NCBI RefSeq assembly: GCF_000308455.1
Contig: NZ_BAFP01000097.1
Coordinates: 1-38,949, forward strand
Length of the DNA stretch: 38,949 bases
Reading direction: 5' to 3'
Origin: Nocardia abscessus NBRC 100374
GTDB taxonomy: Bacteria; Actinomycetota; Actinomycetes; Mycobacteriales; Mycobacteriaceae
Shown: piece after piece, positions 8,743 through 16,349 of the stretch
How the letters are laid out: every line of letters starts with the position of its first letter
How positions within the stretch are numbered: the stretch's first letter is position 1
Program-made: the position numbers and the translations under genes
The notes under the pieces: generated by a model
Databases searched by the model: none
What the model saw: only the letters and a program-made list of their open reading frames with translations
What the model was told of the DNA's origin: nothing

Positions 8743-9981
8743 ATGTCCGTACCAGACGAATCCGAAGCCTCGGCCGCGACGCCCCTGCTCGCGCCGGTGG
8801 AGGGCGTGCCACCGGTACTGGACACCGCCGCCGAGATCAGCGCGGCCGCCGCCCGGCTGATCGCGGCCACCGGTCCGCTGGCCGTGGACGCCGAGCGCGC
8901 CTCCGGGTTCCGCTACTCGGCGCGCGCGTACCTGATCCAATTGCGCCGCGCGGGCGCGGGCACGTTCCTCATCGATCCCATTCCGGTCACCGACGCCCTC
9001 GCCCCGCTGGCCGAGGCGATCAACGGACTCGAATGGGTGCTGCACTCCGCGGACCAGGACCTGCCCGGTCTGGCCGAACTCGGCTTGCGGCCGGCCCGGC
9101 TGTTCGACACCGAATTGGGCGGGCGCCTGGCGGGTTTCGAACGCGTCGGTCTGGCCGCGATGGTGGAGCGGCTGCTCGGCCGTGCGCTGCGCAAGGGGCA
9201 CGGGGCAGCCGACTGGTCCACCCGGCCACTGCCCGCCGACTGGCTGAATTACGCCGCCCTGGACGTGGAGTTGTTACTGGAACTGCGCGATTCGGTGGCC
9301 GCCGCTCTCGACGCGCAGGGTAAATCGGATTGGGCCGCACAGGAATTCGAGCACATTCGCACCTTGGATCCGCCCGCGCCGAAGGCCGAGCGCTGGCGGC
9401 GCACCTCGGGCATCCACACGCTGCGCCGCACCAGGCAGCTTGCGGTGGTGCGCGAGCTGTGGACCACCCGGGACGCGCTGGCCCGCGCCCGTGACGTGGC
9501 GCCCGCCCGCATCCTCCCCGACGCCGCGATCATCGCCGCGGCGACCTCGGAACCGAAATCCATCGCGCAACTGCGCACGCTGCCGGTGTTCGGCGGTCCG
9601 CGGCAGCGCCGGTACTCCCGCGAATGGCTCGCGGCGATCGAGCGCGGCCGCACGTTGCCGGACAGCGAGCTGCCGCCGCTCACCCAGCCGTTCGACGGTC
9701 CGCCGCCGGTCAACCGCTGGGAGCGTCGCGACCCGGCCGCGGCGGCCCGCCTGACCAGGGCACGAGCCGCCATGGGCGCGCTGTCGGCCGAGCACTCGAT
9801 TCCGGTGGAGAATCTGCTCGCGCCGGACCTGGTCCGCCGCCTGTGCTGGGACGGGCTGCCCGACTACGACGTGACCGAACCCTCCGCGGTCGACGGGTTC
9901 CTGAAGTCGGGGGGCGCCCGGCCCTGGCAACGGGAACTCGCGGTACCGCGGCTGGCCGTCGCGCTGCGGCCGGGGGACTAG
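8743..9981 (+). CDS. RNase D family 3'-5' exoribonuclease with HRDC domain
   Basis: 412 residues. The DEDDy exonuclease residues are all visible: Asp49 and Glu51 in AVDAERASGFRY, Asp107 in HSADQDLPGL, and Tyr170 and Asp174 in WLNYAALDVELLLEL. An HRDC domain follows (about 205-300, starting near RRTRQLAVVRELWTTRDALA) and a C-terminal helical extension. Members trim tRNA and other small RNA 3' ends. The ATG at 8743 is used because sequence before MSVPDESEAS has no family likeness. It converges with dxs 28 bp downstream. It is equivalent to Rv2681. Confidence 0.93.
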   Translation: MSVPDESEASAATPLLAPVEGVPPVLDTAAEISAAAARLIAATGPLAVDAERASGFRYSARAYLIQLRRAGAGTFLIDPIPVTDALAPLAEAINGLEWVLHSADQDLPGLAELGLRPARLFDTELGGRLAGFERVGLAAMVERLLGRALRKGHGAADWSTRPLPADWLNYAALDVELLLELRDSVAAALDAQGKSDWAAQEFEHIRTLDPPAPKAERWRRTSGIHTLRRTRQLAVVRELWTTRDALARARDVAPARILPDAAIIAAATSEPKSIAQLRTLPVFGGPRQRRYSREWLAAIERGRTLPDSELPPLTQPFDGPPPVNRWERRDPAAAARLTRARAAMGALSAEHSIPVENLLAPDLVRRLCWDGLPDYDVTEPSAVDGFLKSGGARPWQRELAVPRLAVALRPGD

Positions 9982-10009
9982 TACCCGGCCCGGCGGTTCG
10001 GCCGCGGCG

Positions 10010-11908
10010 TCAGCGGGCGGCCAGCCATCCGCTGATCCGCCGGGCGATGTCGGGGGCGGTGAGGCCGAGTTCGGTGTGCACCTCGCCGCGCGAGGCATGG
10101 TCCAGGAACTGTTGCGGCACACCGAGATCACGGGTGGGGACATCCAGCCCGGAATTGCGCAGGCGAGCCGACACCGTCGAGCCGATGCCGCCGTGCAGCC
10201 CGCCGTCTTCGAGCGTGACGACGAGCCGGTAGTTCTCCGCGAGCTTCAGCAGGGTGTCGGAGACCGGCAGGACCCAGCGCGGGTCGATGACGGTGACCGA
10301 AATGCCTTCGGAATCCAGCAGATTCGCAGCTTCCAGGGCCGCGGCCGCGAACGATCCCACCGCGACGAGCAGGACGTCGCCGTGCACCGCCTGCACCGAG
10401 CCGCCCTCCGGCTCGGCCATCCGCAGCACATCGATGCCGTCCAGCCGTTCGACCGCGGAGATGTCCTCGGCGACACTGCCTTTCGGGAAACGCAGCGCGG
10501 TGGGCCCGTCGTTGACGGCCAGCGCCTCGGCCAGTTCCTCCCGCAGGGTCGCGGCGTCGCGCGGAGCGGCGACCCGGATGCCGGGGATGATCCCGAGGAT
10601 CGACAGATCCCACATGCCGTTGTGGCTGGCGCCGTCGGAGCCGGTGACGCCCGCGCGGTCCAGCACCACGGTGACCGGTTGCTTCAGCAGCGCCACGTCC
10701 ATCAGCAACTGGTCGAAAGCGCGGTTGAGGAACGTCGAGTAGATCGCCACCACCGGATGCATGCCGCCGAGCGCGAGCCCCGCCGCCGAGGCCATGGCGT
10801 GCTGTTCGGCGATGCCGACGTCGAACATCCGGTCGGGAAAACGCTCCCCGAAGGCGGCCAGCCCGGTCGGGCCCGGCATCGCCGCGGTGATGGCGACGAT
10901 GTCGGCGCGGCGCTCGGCCTGCGCGATCAGCTCCTCGGAGAACACCGACGTCCAGCCGCGCGCCTTCGGACCGCCGACGGGGACGCCGGTCAGCGGATCG
11001 ATGGGGTCGCAGGCGTGCATCTGGTCGGCGACGTGATTCTCGGCCGGCGCGTAGCCGCGGCCCTTCTGCGTCACCGCGTGCACCACGACGGGACCGCCGA
11101 AGTCCTTGGCCCGGCGCAGCGCCGCCTCCAAGGCGACCACGTCGTGGCCGTCCACCGGCCCGACGTACTTGAGACCGAGGTCGCTGAACAGCTCCTGCGG
11201 GCTGACCGCGTCCTTGATGCCCGCCTTCACCGCGTGCACCATCGAGTACGCCGACTCGCCCACCCGAGGGATGCTCTTCAAGATGCGCTTGCCCGCGTCC
11301 AGCGCGTGCTCGTAGGCGGGCTGGGTGCGCAGCGCCGTGAGCCGCTCGGCCAGGCCGCCGATGGTGGGCGCGTAGGAGCGGCCGTTGTCGTTGACCACGA
11401 CGACCACCGGGCGGTCCGGGGCGGCGGCGATGTTGTTGAGCGCCTCCCAGCACATGCCGCCGGTGAGCGCGCCGTCGCCGACGACCGCGACCACGTGCCG
11501 GTCCTGCCCGCTCAGCGCGAACGCCTTCGCCAGACCGTCCGCGTAGGACAGCGCCGCCGAGGCATGCGAGGACTCCACCCAGTCGTGGGCGCTCTCGGCG
11601 CGGCTCGGGTAGCCGGACAGGCCGCCCTGCTTGCGCAGCGAGTCGAACTGGTCCTTGCGGCCGGTCAGGATCTTGTGCACGTAGGCCTGGTGCCCGGTGT
11701 CGAAGATCAACGGGTCGGCCGGCGAGTCGAAGATCCGGTGCAGCGCGATGGTGAGCTCGACCACACCTAGGTTGGGGCCGAGGTGCCCACCGGTCGCGGC
11801 GACTTTGCGCACCAGGAACTCGCGGATCTCCTCCGCCAGCTCGCGCACTTGCGGCACGGTCAGCCGGCGCAGTTCGTCGGGCGTGTCGACCCGGGAAAGC
11901 ACTCCCAC
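10010..11908 (-). CDS. dxs: 1-deoxy-D-xylulose-5-phosphate synthase Dxs
   Basis: 632 residues. Dxs condenses pyruvate and glyceraldehyde 3-phosphate using thiamine diphosphate, the first step of the MEP isoprenoid pathway that supplies decaprenyl phosphate and menaquinone. Motifs are FDTGHQAYVHKILTG, SGYPSRAESAHDWVESSHAS, the TPP motif GDGALTGGMCWEALNNI with NDNGRSYAPTIGG, and the transketolase C-terminal domain. The GTG at 11908 is preferred because a GGAGG lies upstream; a second in-frame GTG at 11902 is an alternative two residues shorter. It is convergent with the RNase D gene and equivalent to Rv2682c. Confidence 0.96.
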   Translation of the reverse strand: MGVLSRVDTPDELRRLTVPQVRELAEEIREFLVRKVAATGGHLGPNLGVVELTIALHRIFDSPADPLIFDTGHQAYVHKILTGRKDQFDSLRKQGGLSGYPSRAESAHDWVESSHASAALSYADGLAKAFALSGQDRHVVAVVGDGALTGGMCWEALNNIAAAPDRPVVVVVNDNGRSYAPTIGGLAERLTALRTQPAYEHALDAGKRILKSIPRVGESAYSMVHAVKAGIKDAVSPQELFSDLGLKYVGPVDGHDVVALEAALRRAKDFGGPVVVHAVTQKGRGYAPAENHVADQMHACDPIDPLTGVPVGGPKARGWTSVFSEELIAQAERRADIVAITAAMPGPTGLAAFGERFPDRMFDVGIAEQHAMASAAGLALGGMHPVVAIYSTFLNRAFDQLLMDVALLKQPVTVVLDRAGVTGSDGASHNGMWDLSILGIIPGIRVAAPRDAATLREELAEALAVNDGPTALRFPKGSVAEDISAVERLDGIDVLRMAEPEGGSVQAVHGDVLLVAVGSFAAAALEAANLLDSEGISVTVIDPRWVLPVSDTLLKLAENYRLVVTLEDGGLHGGIGSTVSARLRNSGLDVPTRDLGVPQQFLDHASRGEVHTELGLTAPDIARRISGWLAAR

Positions 11909-11936
11909 CTGAACTAGCTCCCTCCGGATAGCGCAT

Positions 11937-11954
11937 CTGATCCAGATCAGTCTA
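11937..11954 (-). promoter_or_regulatory. dxs promoter -10 with overlapping palindrome
   Basis: On the minus strand TAGACT (11949-11954) is a good -10 hexamer about 40 bp before the dxs start. Immediately downstream, and overlapping the expected transcription start, is the palindrome CTGATCCAGATCAG (11937-11950), with 6-bp arms around CA. It could be a repressor operator or a 5' end hairpin. Confidence 0.4.
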
Positions 11955-12572
11955 CGGAGCGGCGGCCGACGCTCCCGCACGAGAACGGTCACACCGACCG
12001 ACATGGGGTCGAAATGTGAGCCTCGACATACGGTACCCGGCCTAGAGTGACAGGGTGGCGCAGCCCGAGCAACTGGTCTCGCGGACAGTCGAACCCGGCG
12101 GCGTGGCGCGCAGGCCCGCCGAGGTCGACCGGCGGCGCCCAGGCGGCCGTCCCGGAACGCCGGACAACCGCGTCATTCGAACTCGCTGCCAGGCAAACCG
12201 ATTCGATCGCCGATTGCCCGGCCTCCGCCGAGTGCGAAAGCTACGAAAGATCAATCCGGGCGCGACGACCACCGCCTCGCCGATCGCCGACCGCCACGAC
12301 TGCGCGCGCCCCGAGCAAGTCCGGCGCTGCTCCTCGGCCGCACCGGCGCGAGCCGACCGCGCACGAGGCGGTCCACGCCGCCGCGGCACACACCGGCGAC
12401 CGCGAGCGCGCCACCGGCGACATGCCGCGCGCGCCCGGCGTCCTGGGCGCCTGGAGGCCCCAGCGGTCGATCCACTCAGGGTCGACGAGTCGAGCGGGAT
12501 CGCGGCACGCGGCGGCAGCGGGTGAACAGGCACGATGGTGCGATACGGATCGACAGCTACGAGGAGCGTCCG
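11955..12572. other. Gene-poor stretch between dxs and the SIMPL gene
   Basis: Together with the dxs leader, about 660 bp carry no recognisable gene. In M. tuberculosis several genes (Rv2683 to Rv2688c) occupy this place. A possible leaderless start exists on the plus strand: TAGAGT (12043-12048) followed 6 bp later by GTG at 12055. It opens a 156-codon frame beginning MAQPEQLVSRTVEPGG, but after about 25 residues the translation becomes arginine-rich and low in information, like a remnant or chance frame. It is not called as a gene. Confidence 0.4.
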
Positions 12573-13247
12573 GTGAGCAAGAAGAACGATTCACGTGCGG
12601 GCACCGTCACGACCTACGGGTACGGCACCGCCCGGGCCACTCCGGACCTGATGCGGGTGACGATCTCCGTCGAGTCGCGGGCGAGCAAGGTCGCGCTCGC
12701 CTACAGCCAGGCCGGTGCGCGCGTGGCCGCGGTGGCGCGGTCACTGCGATCCGACGGCGTCGACGGCGCGGACATCGCCACCAGCGGACTGTCGGTGCAG
12801 ACCGAGACGGTGTGGACCGAGGGCCAGGGCAACCGCATCACGGGATACCTCGCCACCACATCGCTGACGGTCGCGTTGCGCGATATCGGCGAGGATGCCG
12901 ATCCCGCCCCGGGTACCGTCATCGCCAACTGCGTCGATGCGGGCGGCGACGACGTGCGTCTCGGCGGTCTCGTCCTCACCTTCGCCGACCAGGAGTCCTT
13001 GCTCACCCGGGCCCGCGACGCCGCGTGGGAGAACGCCATGGCCAAGGCCGAGCAGTACGCGCGACGCGCGGAGCGCTCGCTCGGCAAGGTCCTGGAGATC
13101 ACGGAGAACACCGCCTCCGCGCCGCCCGTCCCGCGCGCGCAGTCCATGTCCGCTCCGATGGAGGCCTACCGCGCCGCCGCCATCCCGGTCGAACTGGGCG
13201 AGAGCGAGATCTCCGCGGGCATCCGCATCACCTGGCAGTTGGACTGA
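12573..13247 (+). CDS. SIMPL domain (DUF541) protein
   Basis: 224 residues from the GTG at 12573, chosen because GAGGAG lies 6 bp upstream. SIMPL/DUF541 proteins are often periplasmic, oligomeric and of poorly known function; this one shows no signal peptide, so it may be cytoplasmic. Family features are TVTTYGYGTARATPDLMRV at the start, DIATSGLSVQTETVW in the middle and LTRARDAAWENAMAKAEQYA near residue 150, ending in SAGIRITWQLD. It faces a small convergent cluster (VOC, DUF1330) 53 bp away. Its job here is unknown. Confidence 0.85.
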   Translation: MSKKNDSRAGTVTTYGYGTARATPDLMRVTISVESRASKVALAYSQAGARVAAVARSLRSDGVDGADIATSGLSVQTETVWTEGQGNRITGYLATTSLTVALRDIGEDADPAPGTVIANCVDAGGDDVRLGGLVLTFADQESLLTRARDAAWENAMAKAEQYARRAERSLGKVLEITENTASAPPVPRAQSMSAPMEAYRAAAIPVELGESEISAGIRITWQLD

Positions 13248-13300
13248 CGGCCGGTCATCCCGGCACGACACCCCGCGACCGCACGACGGTCCACCGAGTA

Positions 13301-13665
13301 TCAGTCGGCCAGGAATTCCACCCGGTTGCCCGCCGCGTCGTGCGTGTGGATCCGTCGGCGCCCCGGAATCTCCGCCGGATCGGCCCAGACGACCGGGTAC
13401 CCGGCGGCCGAGACCGCTTCGGCGGCACCGTCGATGTCCACGACGAACGCCGGGTGCGCCCTGGTGGCCGGGCGGAAGTCGGCTTCCACGCCGATATGCA
13501 GTTCGCCATCCGGGCCGCCCCGGCCGGGGACGCGGAACCAGCACCCGCCACGGGCGGCAAGCAGCGGCGGCTTCGGCAGCTCGGGCCACCCGAGCACGCC
13601 GGTGCAGAAGCGCGCTGCCGGTCCTCCGCGCCTGCGGGGCAACACAATTGGACGTGGTGGATCAC
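13301..13665 (-). pseudogene. VOC/glyoxalase-fold protein gene with a frameshift
   Basis: On the minus strand a GTG at 13665 starts MIHHVQLCCPAGAEDRQR, the usual N-terminus of a small VOC (glyoxalase/bleomycin-resistance fold) family. The match then breaks and resumes in another frame as RFCTGVLGWPELPKPPLL, continuing normally through GGCWFRV, GELHIGVEADFRP and THDAAGNRVEFLAD to the stop at 13301. Adding one base near 13610 would restore a continuous protein of about 121 residues, a normal length. It lies 21 bp after the DUF1330 gene and probably shares its transcript. A sequencing error is the main alternative. Confidence 0.75.
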
Positions 13666-13686
13666 CGCTCCTTCATGCCGGACGCC

Positions 13687-13986
13687 TCACGACCCGTGGC
13701 CGAGTCCGCGCACCAGCAGGCTGACCGTGTCCGCTCCGGCATGACGATCTTTCGAGATCTCTTGATACTCCGGCGATTCGGACCAAACCCGGAAGGACGG
13801 CTCGTCGGGGAAGGACATCAGGACCACCTTCTCGCGGTCCGTGACGCCCTCGATGGTCTGCGGGGACTCGTCGGCGGCCAGCAGCGTGCCGGAGTACCGG
13901 AGGAAGATGTCCAGGAATTGTGCCTGGTAGCGATCGTAGGCGGCGCGATCGGTGAACTTCAGCTGTGCAATTACATACACGGTCAT
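13687..13986 (-). CDS. DUF1330 family protein (dimeric ferredoxin-like fold)
   Basis: 99 residues, full length for the family. It begins MTVYVIAQLKFTDRAAYDRY and contains YSGTLLAADESPQTIEG and VVLMSFPDEPSFRVWSESPEY, all typical of DUF1330, small alpha/beta-barrel proteins whose biochemical role is unclear. The ATG at 13986 is preferred over longer in-frame extensions because TAGAGT lies 7 bp upstream, giving a leaderless transcript. It is divergent from the echA15-like gene and followed by the frameshifted VOC gene. Confidence 0.88.
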   Translation of the reverse strand: MTVYVIAQLKFTDRAAYDRYQAQFLDIFLRYSGTLLAADESPQTIEGVTDREKVVLMSFPDEPSFRVWSESPEYQEISKDRHAGADTVSLLVRGLGHGS

Positions 13987-13993
13987 GTCAGTG

Positions 13994-13999
13994 ACTCTA
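13994..13999 (-). promoter_or_regulatory. -10 element (TAGAGT on minus strand) of the DUF1330 gene, leaderless
   Basis: TAGAGT on the minus strand ends 7 bp before the ATG at 13986. The divergent crotonase gene has a TATATT at 14046-14051 and a GGAGG at 14068, so it uses a leader with a ribosome binding site. Confidence 0.5.
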
Positions 14000-14076
14000 A
14001 TTGGACGCCCGCCGCGAATTCGCCGCAGCGGCGGGCAGGGCTGCCTATATTGAGGTCGCCACCGATCGGAGGTCGT

Positions 14077-14880
14077 ATGTCGTTCGTGCTCATCGACACA
14101 CCGCGGCCGCACGTCGCCCTGGTGACGCTCAACCGGCCCGAACGGATGAACGCGATGGCGTTCGACGTGATGATTCCGCTGCGCGAGGCGCTCGAGCAGG
14201 TGCGCGCCGACAACGACATCCGCGTCGTCGTGCTCACCGGCGCGGGACCCGGCTTCTGCTCCGGCGCCGACCTGACCAGCGCGGGAAAGGTGCCGAACGT
14301 CGACGGGCTGACCGTCACCAGCGTCGCGCGACGCTCGATGGATCTGCTCAACGACGTGATGCTCACGCTGCGGCGGATGCACCAGCCGGTGATCGCCGCG
14401 GTCAACGGCGCGGCCATCGGCGGCGGGTTCTGCCTGGCCGTCGGCACCGATATCCGGATCGCCGCCGCGGACGCGTATTTCCGCGCGGCGGGCATCAACA
14501 ACGGGCTCACCTCGGCCGAACTCGGCATCAGCTATCTGCTACCGCGGGCCGTCGGCGCGTCCAGGGCATTCGAGATCATGCTGTCCGGTCGCGACGTGGA
14601 CGCGGCTGAAGCCGAACGCATCGGCCTGGTCTCCCGCACGGTCGCGGCGGCCGAGCTGCTGGACACCTGCTACGACCTGGCCGAACGGATCATCGGCTTC
14701 AGCCGGGTGGGCACCGAGCTCACCAAGCGCATGCTGTGGAGCGGCATCGAGGCGGGCGGATTCGAATCGCACATGCAGCACGAGGGCATGGCCCAGCTCT
14801 ACGTCCGCCTCACCACCGGCAATTTCGACGAAGCGATCCGCGCCCGGCGTGACCGCCGACCGCCGGTCTACGAGGACTGA
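14077..14880 (+). CDS. echA15: Enoyl-CoA hydratase/isomerase family protein (EchA15-like)
   Basis: 267 residues, crotonase fold. GGAGG lies 4 bp before the ATG. The CoA-binding and oxyanion-hole segments are present: CSGADLTSAGK (61-71) and NGAAIGGG (110-117). Both catalytic glutamates of classical enoyl-CoA hydratase appear absent: the GGGCELA motif reads GGGFCLA (Cys119 at the Glu place), and the QPE motif reads RAAG around 136-139. Glu148 in TSAELGISYLLPR may serve instead. It is therefore a crotonase of uncertain reaction, possibly not a hydratase. In M. tuberculosis the homologue (Rv2679) sits beside hemE; here it lies beside the RNA methyltransferase, showing a local rearrangement. Confidence 0.85.
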   Translation: MSFVLIDTPRPHVALVTLNRPERMNAMAFDVMIPLREALEQVRADNDIRVVVLTGAGPGFCSGADLTSAGKVPNVDGLTVTSVARRSMDLLNDVMLTLRRMHQPVIAAVNGAAIGGGFCLAVGTDIRIAAADAYFRAAGINNGLTSAELGISYLLPRAVGASRAFEIMLSGRDVDAAEAERIGLVSRTVAAAELLDTCYDLAERIIGFSRVGTELTKRMLWSGIEAGGFESHMQHEGMAQLYVRLTTGNFDEAIRARRDRRPPVYED

Positions 14881-14884
14881 TCGC

Positions 14885-16330
14885 TCATCGCTCCAGCAGA
14901 GCGAGGCATTCGACGTGGTGCGTCGCCGGGAACGCGTCGAAGGCGCGCAGATCGGCGAGCCGGTAGCCCGCGGCCTGATACAGGCCGAGGTCGCGGGCGA
15001 ACGCGGCGGGATCGCAGCCGACGTGGATGATCCGGGTCGGCCCGCCTGCGGTGACCGCACCGACCACCTCCTTGCCCGCGCCCGCGCGCGGCGGGTCGAG
15101 CACGACAACGTCGGGGGTGGCCGCGCCGAGGTGCTCGAGCAGCCAGCGCTCCACCCGCTGGGTACGCAGCTGGACCCACGGCAGATCGCGCAGCGCGGCG
15201 GCGCCGTCGGCCACCGCGGATCGGGCGGATTCCACCGCGAGCACCGCACCGGTTCGCCCGGCCTGCTCGGCGAGGCGCGCCGCGAAGACCCCCGCACCGC
15301 TGTAGAGGTCCCAGGCCAGGCCGCCGGGCCCGAGGCCGGACCACTCCGCGACCAGATCCGAATAGCGTTGCGCCGCACCGCGATGTGCCTGCCAGAAGCC
15401 CGTCGCCGCGACTTCCCACCGGCGGCCCGCCACGTACTCGGCCGCGCGCCCGGTGCCCTCGAACACCCACTCGTCGCGCGCCGCGTGCGCCGCGGCACGG
15501 CGCGCCGAGGCGTCGCGCCTTTCGTCACGCCGGGTGAACTCCCCCGCGGTCCATTCCGCACCGCGCCGATCGCCGTCGCCGTGCCGGCCGCCGCGGTGAT
15601 CGCGGCTGTGCGGCCGTTCGCGGCGGCCGCTTCCGGCACGCCGGTCCCGGCCGCCCGGCTCGGATCGCCGCCCGCTCGCGCCGGGCCCGCGCCGATCCGC
15701 GCCGCGGCTGCCCGGCTCGGCCTGCACGGCGGGCGCCAGCTCGACGATGTGCCGGATCCCGTCACCGTCCACGGCGATCACCAGGTCGGCCCCTGGCGTC
15801 CACTGCCGGTCCGCGACTCCCTCCAGCGCCCCCGCCACCGGTTGCGGGCACCGGAGATCCGCGATCACGTCGGTGCTGCGATAACGGTGCACGCCGGCAC
15901 GTCCGTGCGCGTCGACCGCGAGCCGCACCCGGGTGCGCCACCCGCCGATCGCATCCCCCGGCACGATCGTCTCCACCAGCACTTCCCGCTCGATGCCGGC
16001 CAGCCGCCGCAACTGCTCGGCCACCACCGTGGCCTTCAACGCGCGCTGGGCCACCGGCGTGGCGAACGAGAAATCACAGCACCCGGCGCCACCGGGACCG
16101 GACACCGGGCACGTGGCAGGCACTCGGTCCGGCGAAGCCTCGAGTACCTCGACCGCGTCGGCCCGGCAGAACGAGCCGCCGCGATCCTCGGTGACCCGCA
16201 CCCGCACCAGTTCGCCGGGCAGCCCGTGCCGGACGAACACCACTCGTCCCTCGTGCCGTGCGACGCAGAAGCCGCCGTGCCCCGGCGGGCCGAGCCGCAC
16301 CTCGAAGGTGCTTGTCCGCCAATCGCTCAT
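14885..16330 (-). CDS. TrmA/RumA-type class I SAM-dependent RNA (uracil-C5) methyltransferase with Arg/Gly-rich insertion
   Basis: 481 residues against roughly 400 for the Rv2689c-like family. Order: TRAM-like RNA-binding domain (about 5-65), cysteine region CPVSGPGGAGCCDF (Cys74, 84, 85), central domain, SAM site WDLYSGAGVFA (340-350), LDPPRAG (411-417), catalytic Cys439 in HVGCDP and Glu474 in HHVECLALLER. The cysteine region lacks the classical iron-sulphur spacing of RumA, so a cluster is uncertain. Residues about 203-287 are an Arg/Gly/Asp-rich low-complexity stretch inserted between the central domain and the catalytic core. GGAG lies 8 bp before the ATG. It follows the KimA-like gene by 19 bp and is probably cotranscribed. 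Confidence 0.9.
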   Translation of the reverse strand: MSDWRTSTFEVRLGPPGHGGFCVARHEGRVVFVRHGLPGELVRVRVTEDRGGSFCRADAVEVLEASPDRVPATCPVSGPGGAGCCDFSFATPVAQRALKATVVAEQLRRLAGIEREVLVETIVPGDAIGGWRTRVRLAVDAHGRAGVHRYRSTDVIADLRCPQPVAGALEGVADRQWTPGADLVIAVDGDGIRHIVELAPAVQAEPGSRGADRRGPGASGRRSEPGGRDRRAGSGRRERPHSRDHRGGRHGDGDRRGAEWTAGEFTRRDERRDASARRAAAHAARDEWVFEGTGRAAEYVAGRRWEVAATGFWQAHRGAAQRYSDLVAEWSGLGPGGLAWDLYSGAGVFAARLAEQAGRTGAVLAVESARSAVADGAAALRDLPWVQLRTQRVERWLLEHLGAATPDVVVLDPPRAGAGKEVVGAVTAGGPTRIIHVGCDPAAFARDLGLYQAAGYRLADLRAFDAFPATHHVECLALLER

Positions 16331-16349
16331 CCCGAATGCTCCGTCGGCG

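Noticed and set aside
10076..11770. 564-codon open frame on the plus strand opposite dxs
   Set aside because: Shadow of dxs codon usage: low-complexity His/Arg/Gly/Val translation and no family likeness.
12047..13744. 565-codon plus-strand frame across the SIMPL and VOC genes
   Set aside because: It crosses genes with clear family motifs in other frames and its translation is arginine-rich noise.
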